6,213 nt of DNA from assembly GCA_900766945.1 (NCBI GenBank), contig CAAFXD010000317.1, positions 1 through 6,213 of the forward strand, in the 5' to 3' direction. A program made the position numbers and the translations under genes. Below the pieces are notes generated by a model, which saw only the letters and a program-made list of their open reading frames with translations, did no database searches and was not told the DNA's origin. The DNA is from Clostridia bacterium (lineage in GTDB: Bacteria > Bacillota > Clostridia > Oscillospirales > Acutalibacteraceae). Positions 1-6,213 of the stretch are shown piece after piece; positions within the stretch are counted from its first letter, which is position 1, and each line of letters begins with the position of its first letter.

Positions 1-2816
1 AAGAGACCATTCTCGAAACGGACTGTATGCAGGGCAAAACCGTGGTGTTCGATACCTTTGCGGGCTTTACAAAGCAAGAGCGCGCCGTAATTTCGGCGAT
101 GTTGCCGCGTTGCCGTGAGGTTTACATTACGCTTTGCACCGAAGGGAAGGAAAGCGCGCGGCAAAACGCCTGTGTGTTTGACAATATCAACGATGAAATG
201 GAGAAACTCAAACGCGTTGCCGCCGAACGGAATGTGTCCGTCGCAAAGCCAATTCTGTTGCAAGCCGCGCCTGACAGCCGTCCGTTACCGCTTCGGTTTT
301 TGGAGCAACATTTGTATGCCTGCCGCAAACCGCAATTTGACGGCGAGCAAAACTGCATTTCTCTGTATTCCGCCGCAAACCGCCGCGAGGAGGCGGATTT
401 TGTCGCGCGGTCTATTCGCAAAATGCTGCGCGAGGGAACTTGCCGCGCGCGCGATATTTTGGTGCTCCAACGGCGCAAGGATACCTATGATAACGAATTG
501 TGCGCCGCTTTTCATACCTATGAAATCCCGTATTTTGAGGATAAGCGTCAGCCGGTTGATGCCCAACCGTTGATGCAACTTGTCACAAGCCTTTTGGAGA
601 TGGCATCGGACGGTATCTCTACCGAAACGCTTTTGCGTGCACTCAAAACGGGCTTGTGCGGCCTTCGTGATGACGATGTGTCGGAACTCGAAACCTACAC
701 CGCCGTTTGGGGCATTGACCGCGGCGATTGGAAAAAAGATTTTACCGACAATCCGTCGGGGCTCGGTAAAGCGTTACAGGAGCGAGATGAACAACAACTT
801 GCGAAATTAAATGACCTGCGCCGCCGTGCCGTCGTGCCGATTGTGCAGTTTTGCGCGGATTTTCGCGCGGCGAACGGTGCGCAGAAATCCGAAATGCTCT
901 ACCGCTTTTTGCGCAAAAACGGCGTAGACGAAGCCTTAAAAAATTTGGCGCTGTCGCTGTCGGCGGCAGGGTATCCCGAGGCCGCCGAGGAACAGGACAC
1001 CGTTTGGCAAATGCTGATGGAAATTTTCAATGCGTTGTACCTTGCGGTGGGGGAAGCGGAGATTTCCGCTTCGCGGTATACCGAATTGTTCAAAATTCTT
1101 TTGGACAGCGCCGATTTGGGGCAACTGCCGCAGGGCTTGGATGTCGTACATATCGCCGCGGCAGACCGTGTGCGGCAATCCCCACCGCGCGTGGTGTTTG
1201 CTGTCGGCGTCAATGACGGCGTTTTCCCCGAAAATCCGCCGACCGACGGCGTGTTGAATGATGAAGACCGCAAGGTGCTCTCGTCCCTCGGCGTGGAACT
1301 GACCGAGACCGCCGAGGTAAAAGCGGTAGACGAACGCTTTTTTGTGTATACTGCGTTTACCCTGCCCACCGAGCAGTTGTTTGTCTCTTGGTCGGTTGCC
1401 GACTATAAGGGCGGTTCGCTTTTCGAGTCTGCCGCCGTACGCGAATTGCGCGCGCTCTTTCCCACACTTCCCGAAACCGCTTCCGCGACCGTCCCGCCGG
1501 AGGAACGGTTGGAGGGTGCCGCCGCCGCGTTTGAAACCTGCGCCGCCCACTACGGCGAAAATACGATGCTGTCCGCAACTTTAAAATCCTATTTTGCCGA
1601 TATGCCCGCATTCAAAGCACGCCTTGCCGCTGTGGATAAAACCGTGCAAAATGCCGAGGTGCAGTTTGACAATCCGCAAAATGCCACCGCGCTGTTCGGC
1701 GAAACGATGATGGTTTCCGCCTCCAAAGCCGAGGTCTATTACAAATGCCCGTTTTCCTATTTTTGTAAATTCGGCTTGCGTTTAAAACCCTTAAAAAAAG
1801 CAGAATTGGATGTCGCGCAAAGCGGTACGGTCATTCACTATTGTTTAGAAGTGATATTACGCGAATATGACCGCGATACGCTTTTGTCGTTTGACAACGA
1901 AAAATTACGCGTCGTGATTGCAAATACGATTGCGCAGTACGCCAAGGATAATATGGGCACAGCCGCCGAAGACAGCCGCTTTGCCTTTTTACTGCGGAAT
2001 TTGGAAAAATCCGTGTTGGATGTGCTTACCCGTTTGCTTTCGGAATTTCAGGTGAGCGATTTTATCCCGACAGCCTTTGAACTGTCCATTGCGCCGGACG
2101 GTGAAATCGCGCCGTACCGTTTGGATTTGCCCGACGGCGGCACTTTGCGCGTCATCGGTTCGGTGGACCGCGTCGATACCATGGTAAAGGACGGCAAAAC
2201 CTATCTGCGCGTTGTGGATTACAAATCCGGCGGCAAGGAATTCAACCTGTCCGAGGTGTTTTCGGGCTTAAATATGCAAATGCTGATTTACCTGTTTGCG
2301 GTTTGCGAAAACGGGAAAGAGAAATTTGTGTCGCCTGTGCCTGCGGGTGTGCTGTATCTGCCCGCCAAAACGGTGGAGGACAAATTGCCGCGCAATGCCG
2401 ACCCGGCGGATATTTTGTCCGCAAAACTCAAAAACAGCCGTATGCACGGCGTGGTGCTCGACAGTACCGACGCCGTATGCGGTATGGATAAAACCGTCTC
2501 GGGGAAATATGTGCCCGTCACCATGAAAAAGAACGGTGATTTTGCGGGCAATTTGCTGTCCGCCGACGAATTTTCCGCCTTAAAAGAAAAGGTGGACGAA
2601 AATCTCAAACAAATGGGTACGCTGTTGCACGAGGGGGTTATCCCTGTATTGCCGGCGTGTACGGGTAAGCAAAATCTTGCCTGCAAATACTGCGATTACG
2701 CGGCGGTATGCGGCTATGAAGACGGCGACCGTCAGCGGCAACTCGCGGATTACGGCAGATTTGACAACGCGAAGAAAGTGTTACAGGAAACGCAGAAAGG
2801 GGAGACGGCAGAATGA
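1..2816 (+). CDS. addB: AddB subunit of AddAB helicase-nuclease (5' end outside window)
   Basis: This is the Chi-reading and second-nuclease subunit of the AddAB double-strand-break resection complex, acting on DNA ends in the cytoplasm. The frame is open from base 3, eight codons ahead of the first ATG at 27. That ATG is therefore internal: family members are about 1150 residues, so about 200 N-terminal residues with the Walker A-like site are missing. Counting from the ATG at 27, the AddB-type F-D-T-F-A-G-F-T-K-Q-E segment is at 8-18. The helicase-like core has GVNDGVFP at 394-401 and DERFFVYTAFT at 435-445. The C-terminal nuclease has His604 in SGTVIH, GSVDRVD at 711-717, DYK at 731-733 and QMLIY at 751-755. 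Cys574, Cys886, Cys889 and Cys895 (C...CX2CX5C) match the 4Fe-4S staple of AddB. Some RexB proteins lack this cluster, so AddB is the better name. The frame is unbroken. Its stop overlaps the addA start. Identity is judged from remembered family motifs, not from a search. Confidence 0.95.
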   Translation, partial: ETILETDCMQGKTVVFDTFAGFTKQERAVISAMLPRCREVYITLCTEGKESARQNACVFDNINDEMEKLKRVAAERNVSVAKPILLQAAPDSRPLPLRFLEQHLYACRKPQFDGEQNCISLYSAANRREEADFVARSIRKMLREGTCRARDILVLQRRKDTYDNELCAAFHTYEIPYFEDKRQPVDAQPLMQLVTSLLEMASDGISTETLLRALKTGLCGLRDDDVSELETYTAVWGIDRGDWKKDFTDNPSGLGKALQERDEQQLAKLNDLRRRAVVPIVQFCADFRAANGAQKSEMLYRFLRKNGVDEALKNLALSLSAAGYPEAAEEQDTVWQMLMEIFNALYLAVGEAEISASRYTELFKILLDSADLGQLPQGLDVVHIAAADRVRQSPPRVVFAVGVNDGVFPENPPTDGVLNDEDRKVLSSLGVELTETAEVKAVDERFFVYTAFTLPTEQLFVSWSVADYKGGSLFESAAVRELRALFPTLPETASATVPPEERLEGAAAAFETCAAHYGENTMLSATLKSYFADMPAFKARLAAVDKTVQNAEVQFDNPQNATALFGETMMVSASKAEVYYKCPFSYFCKFGLRLKPLKKAELDVAQSGTVIHYCLEVILREYDRDTLLSFDNEKLRVVIANTIAQYAKDNMGTAAEDSRFAFLLRNLEKSVLDVLTRLLSEFQVSDFIPTAFELSIAPDGEIAPYRLDLPDGGTLRVIGSVDRVDTMVKDGKTYLRVVDYKSGGKEFNLSEVFSGLNMQMLIYLFAVCENGKEKFVSPVPAGVLYLPAKTVEDKLPRNADPADILSAKLKNSRMHGVVLDSTDAVCGMDKTVSGKYVPVTMKKNGDFAGNLLSADEFSALKEKVDENLKQMGTLLHEGVIPVLPACTGKQNLACKYCDYAAVCGYEDGDRQRQLADYGRFDNAKKVLQETQKGETAE
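2796..2804 (+). promoter_or_regulatory. Ribosome binding site of addA
   Basis: The purine-rich stretch AAAGGGGAG lies inside the last codons of addB and ends eight bases before the addA ATG at 2813. This is a near-consensus Shine-Dalgarno match at good spacing and supports that ATG as the real start. It also means addA can recruit ribosomes itself as well as by re-initiation from addB. Confidence 0.8.
2813..2816 (+). other. ATGA stop/start overlap of addB and addA
   Basis: The addA ATG (2813-2815) and the addB TGA (2814-2816) share bases. This four-base overlap is typical of translationally coupled genes in an operon and fits two subunits needed in equal amounts. No promoter or terminator can fit between the two genes, so addA is very likely on the addB transcript. 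Confidence 0.9.
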
Positions 2817-5800
2817 GTCGAAATTGGACGCAGGAACAAAAAAATGCAATCTATGCGCGTGGCGGCTCTGTGCTCGTCTCTGCGGCGGCGGGCTCGGGCA
2901 AAACCGCTGTATTGGTTGAGCGCGTCATTCAAATGGTTTGTGACAGCGCGCATCCCGTGGGGTTAGACCGTCTTTTGATTGTCACCTTCACCAAAGCGGC
3001 GGCGGCGGAAATGCGCGAGCGTATCGGGCAGGCGTTGGCAGACTGCTTGGCACAAGACCCTGAAAACGCTTATTTGTTGCGCCAGCAAATTCTGTTGCCC
3101 TCTGCCGAAATCTGCACGATGGACAGTTTCTGCAATACCCTTGTCAAACAGCAGTTCCACGCGCTTGGGATTTCTCCGGATTTTCGGATTTTAGACGATA
3201 GCGAGCGCCGTGCGATGGAAGAAGAAGCGGTTTCGGAATGTGTGGCAGAACTTTACAGCCAAGGCGGCGAAGTATTTGAAAACCTGACCGACCTGTTTTT
3301 GCTCGGCTCGTCTGACCGTGATTTGAAAGATACCGTTTTGCAATTATACGCCTACGCACAGGCGTATCCGTTTCCCGAAGCGTGGCTTTCCGCGATTGCG
3401 TCGGCGTACAATCCCGAAATACCGCTTGTTGACACCCTTTGGGGCAAGGAAATTGGCCGGTATTTGTCGGCACAGATTGCAGAAAATCAGCGCATTTTGA
3501 AAAATGCGTTGCAAATGCTCGAACAAGAGCCCCCCCTTGCCGAAAAATACACGCCGGCGTTTGCGTCGGATTTGCAGTATACCCAAACAATTGCGGACGC
3601 ACTTTCCGAAAACGAATGGGATACGGTCAAAACACTGCTTGCGGACTATACCCCCGAAAAACTCGGCACGGCACCGCGTGCCTATGCGGACAGCCCTTTG
3701 AAAACTACCGTGACCGCCATACGCGACAAGGTCAAAAAATCCCTGCGCGAGGGCTTGCCGAAGTATCTGCCTGCCACCGCCGCCGAGCACAAACGGGATA
3801 TGCAGTATTTACAGCCGATTGTCGCTTTGCTGTGCGAAACTGCGACAGCATTCTCCGTGCGGTTGCTCGAAAAGAAACGCACGGAAAATGCCTTTGATTT
3901 TAATGACATATCCCATATGGCGCTGTCTCTGTTGATTTCGCGCGCGGCGGACGGCGCGGTTTTGCGCACACCGCTTGCCATGGAAATCTCCGAAAAGTAC
4001 GAAGAAATTCTATTGGACGAATATCAGGATACCAACGAAGCACAGGATATGCTCTTTTCGGCAATCTCACGGGAAGGACAAAATCTGTTTACTGTCGGCG
4101 ATGTCAAGCAAAGCATATACGGCTTCCGCCTTGCGATGCCCGAAATCTTTATGCGCCGCCGCGAACAGTATACCGATTTTGACGGCAAAACCTATCCCGC
4201 GCGCATTACCTTGGATAAAAACTTCCGTTCCCGCAAAAATGTTGCGGACGGTATCAACTACCTGTTCGGGCAGTTAATGACGAAAGATTCCTGCGGGATT
4301 GACTATTCGGGAACGGAACGGCTCAATCCCGCCGCGCCGTTTGATGCGGCAGAGGACGAAAGCGTGGAATTGCACTTGCTTTCGGGTGCGACGCAGGATG
4401 AGGACGGCAATTTTACGGAATGCCGCCATATTGCCGAAACCGTTCGCAAAATGCTGGACTCCAAAATGCTTGTGACCGATAAAAACGGAGAACGCCGCCC
4501 CGTTCGTCCGCGCGATATTTGCATTTTAATGCGCTCTTTAAAAAACGGTAACCGTTATTTGGAGGCGCTCGAAAGTGTCGGCGTGCCCGCGTTTTATCAG
4601 AAAAAAGGCGGCTTTTTCTCCATGCGTGAAATCCGCGTGATGGTGTCGCTTTTGGAAATTCTTAATAATCCGCTGTTGGATGTGCCGCTGTGCGCCTGTT
4701 TGTTGTCGCCGATTTGGGGCTTTACGCCCGACGAATTGGCGCAAATCAATCTGCATTCACACGAAACGGCGCTGTTTCGGCGTTTGCGCGCCTTTGGAAG
4801 CCCCAAGTGTCGCGCATTTTTCGCGGATTACGAGGCACTCAAACGGTTAAGCACCGTCCAGACCCCCTCCGCATTACTGCGAAGCATTTATGCCTATACG
4901 GGCTTTGAAGCGATTGTCGGCGCGATGGCGGGCGGTGAAAACCGAAAACTCAATTTGTTATTGCTGTTGCGCTATGCCGAGGATTACGGCGAAATCGGCA
5001 AAAACAGTCTGTCGGGCTTTTTGCGGTATCTTGAAAAACTGCGCGAAAACGAAGAAAATGTCGAGGCGGCAACAGGCGTTTCGGAATATGCCGATGTGGT
5101 GCGCATTATGACCGTGCACAAAAGCAAAGGTTTGGAATTCCCCGTGGTGATATTGGCAAAATGCGGCACACAGTTTAACCGTTCGGACCAATACAAAAAA
5201 ATGCTGATACACCAAGACCTTTTGCTGGGGCTTAAAATTTTTGACCGCGAAAATCGCCGTACCTTTCAAAGTGTGCCTTATGTCGGTACGCAGTTGGCTA
5301 TCGGTGCGGCGGCGCAAGCGGAAGAACTGCGCGTGCTGTATGTTGCGCTGACGCGCGCGAAGGAAAAACTGATTTTTGTCGGCACCTGCGGGCGGCGCAA
5401 TGCGGCAAATTGGGTGCATGCGGCGGCGCTGGCGGTGCAGGGCGAAACGGGCGTGCCGTCCGCCTATGTGCATGGGGCGTCGTGCTATTTGGATTGGCTT
5501 TTGGCGTCGTGTATGAAGCACCCGCAGGCGGAAATTCTGCGGAAACTTGCCGATGTCGGCACGCGTGAGCGCACGGTTGGCGGCTTTGATTTGCAGGTTA
5601 TTTTGCCGAATACAGAAGCACAGCCCACGGCAGTAGCGGAAAGGGAACCCGCTGAATCGGCGAAGCCCGATGCGGCACTGCTTGCGGAAATTGACCGCCG
5701 TGTGCGGTTTCAATACCACGCAATGCCGTTGGCGACTTGTCCCGGTAAGGTTTCCGCGTCCGCACTCAATGAAGCGGAGCACGGCTTTACCTATTTTGCC

Positions 5801-6213
5801 GCCGCCGAACCCGCATTCCTCAGTAAAAACGGCTTAACCCCTGCCGAGCGCGGAACGGCAACCCACCGTTTTGCGGAAGTTTGCGACTTTCAAAACGCCC
5901 AAGACGATTTGGAAACGGAAATGCAACGCTTGCAAGGTGCGGGGTATTTGCGAAAAGAAGAATGTGATGTGCTCGACCGTGAAACTTTAACCGCCTTTTT
6001 ACAGTCCGATTTGCTTGCCCGTATGCAATCCGCCGAGTCAATACACCGCGAGCAAAAATTCACGGTGCTGTTCCCGGCAAATGCCGTTGTATCTACGCTC
6101 GGCGACGATTTCCCCGACGAGCAAATCACCGTGCAGGGGATTATCGACTGCGCCTTTGTGGAAAACGGTGCGGTGGTGATTGTCGATTATAAAACCGACC
6201 GCGTAAAAACAGG
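2813..6213 (+). CDS. addA: AddA subunit, SF1A helicase and nuclease (3' end outside window)
   Basis: This is the ATP-driven 3'-5' DNA translocase of AddAB, with a C-terminal RecB-family nuclease. I translated the frame by hand: 1133 uninterrupted codons, ending in an incomplete codon. The start ATG has a strong ribosome binding site and gives the expected N-terminus. Motifs in order: Q-motif WTQEQKNAI 5-13; Walker A AAAGSGKT 24-31; motif Ia VTFTKAAAAEMRERI 57-71; TMDSFC 102-107; Walker B ILLDEYQDTNEAQ 399-411; motif III VGDVKQSIYGFR 428-439; motif IV LDKNFRS 467-473; motif V IMTVHKSKGLEF 765-776; motif VI EELRVLYVALTRAKEKL 837-853. An Ala/Glu/Pro-rich linker at about 933-955 leads to the nuclease: GTATHRF 1014-1020, GIID with Asp1112, and DYKTDR 1125-1130. 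B. subtilis AddA is about 1230 residues with DYK about 60 from its end, so roughly 40-100 residues, including the expected Q-x-x-x-Y helix, are missing downstream. All visible catalytic residues are present. The DEYQD box and the addB partner favour AddA over RecB, UvrD or PcrA. Confidence 0.96.
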   Translation, partial: MSRNWTQEQKNAIYARGGSVLVSAAAGSGKTAVLVERVIQMVCDSAHPVGLDRLLIVTFTKAAAAEMRERIGQALADCLAQDPENAYLLRQQILLPSAEICTMDSFCNTLVKQQFHALGISPDFRILDDSERRAMEEEAVSECVAELYSQGGEVFENLTDLFLLGSSDRDLKDTVLQLYAYAQAYPFPEAWLSAIASAYNPEIPLVDTLWGKEIGRYLSAQIAENQRILKNALQMLEQEPPLAEKYTPAFASDLQYTQTIADALSENEWDTVKTLLADYTPEKLGTAPRAYADSPLKTTVTAIRDKVKKSLREGLPKYLPATAAEHKRDMQYLQPIVALLCETATAFSVRLLEKKRTENAFDFNDISHMALSLLISRAADGAVLRTPLAMEISEKYEEILLDEYQDTNEAQDMLFSAISREGQNLFTVGDVKQSIYGFRLAMPEIFMRRREQYTDFDGKTYPARITLDKNFRSRKNVADGINYLFGQLMTKDSCGIDYSGTERLNPAAPFDAAEDESVELHLLSGATQDEDGNFTECRHIAETVRKMLDSKMLVTDKNGERRPVRPRDICILMRSLKNGNRYLEALESVGVPAFYQKKGGFFSMREIRVMVSLLEILNNPLLDVPLCACLLSPIWGFTPDELAQINLHSHETALFRRLRAFGSPKCRAFFADYEALKRLSTVQTPSALLRSIYAYTGFEAIVGAMAGGENRKLNLLLLLRYAEDYGEIGKNSLSGFLRYLEKLRENEENVEAATGVSEYADVVRIMTVHKSKGLEFPVVILAKCGTQFNRSDQYKKMLIHQDLLLGLKIFDRENRRTFQSVPYVGTQLAIGAAAQAEELRVLYVALTRAKEKLIFVGTCGRRNAANWVHAAALAVQGETGVPSAYVHGASCYLDWLLASCMKHPQAEILRKLADVGTRERTVGGFDLQVILPNTEAQPTAVAEREPAESAKPDAALLAEIDRRVRFQYHAMPLATCPGKVSASALNEAEHGFTYFAAAEPAFLSKNGLTPAERGTATHRFAEVCDFQNAQDDLETEMQRLQGAGYLRKEECDVLDRETLTAFLQSDLLARMQSAESIHREQKFTVLFPANAVVSTLGDDFPDEQITVQGIIDCAFVENGAVVIVDYKTDRVKT

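Noticed and set aside
27..29. ATG at 27 as the true start of addB
   Set aside because: The frame is open upstream to the window edge, there is no ribosome binding site just before it, and the protein would begin inside a conserved AddB segment about 200 residues from the normal N-terminus.
899..1550. Overlapping minus-strand open frames of 156 and 204 codons opposite addB
   Set aside because: They sit opposite the conserved helicase-like core of AddB, have low-complexity Arg/Gly/Ser-rich products and overlap each other in different frames. They are shadows of the real gene.
3439..3897. Plus-strand 152-codon open frame within addA
   Set aside because: It is in another frame from addA, has a Cys/Arg-rich product with no domain, and the addA frame through the same bases is continuous with matching helicase motifs on both sides.
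4958..5782. Long minus-strand open frame (274 codons) opposite addA
   Set aside because: It lies wholly inside the well-supported addA motif V to nuclease-linker region. Its product is rich in Arg, His and Phe with no recognisable domain, as expected from the complement of a GC-biased coding frame. There is no convincing ribosome binding site or separate promoter.
2817..6213. Possible frameshift or pseudogene in addA
   Set aside because: Codon-by-codon reading gave no in-frame stop and every expected helicase and nuclease motif in one frame up to the window end, so the gene looks intact as far as it can be seen.

Overview
The window holds two adjacent, same-strand, incomplete genes and almost nothing else. 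They are the 3' part of addB and the 5' part (about 95%) of addA, which encode the two subunits of the AddAB helicase-nuclease. This complex does the job of RecBCD in most Firmicutes. The predicted proteins most resemble the AddAB of Clostridia and Bacilli. The base composition (roughly 50-55% G+C by eye) and codon use would fit a moderately GC-rich Clostridia lineage such as Oscillospirales, but the window has no rRNA or other marker to settle this, so the taxonomic suggestion is an inference.

Layout: addB is already open at base 1 and runs to a TGA at 2814-2816. Its missing N-terminal part (about 200 residues by family length) lies upstream. addA starts at ATG 2813-2815, overlapping the addB stop by four bases (ATGA), behind a good ribosome binding site at 2796-2804. 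It stays open to the last base (1133 complete codons plus two bases), so its last few dozen residues lie downstream. There is no intergenic space, and I see no RNA gene, mobile element, CRISPR array, repeat family, promoter or terminator.

How they work together: in the known B. subtilis complex, AddA is the ATP-driven 3'-5' motor and carries one nuclease domain. AddB has a degenerate helicase fold that reads Chi and carries a second nuclease domain stapled by an iron-sulfur cluster. The complex processes double-strand ends into 3' tails for RecA and degrades foreign linear DNA. The visible motifs agree with this: all main SF1A helicase motifs in AddA, nuclease signatures in both subunits, and the four Fe-S cysteines in AddB. 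Tight translational coupling suits a stoichiometric heterodimer.

I found no evidence of a novel system. This is an ordinary core DNA-repair locus with both reading frames intact. The few findings are low-interest notes on homopolymer runs and on a variable linker.
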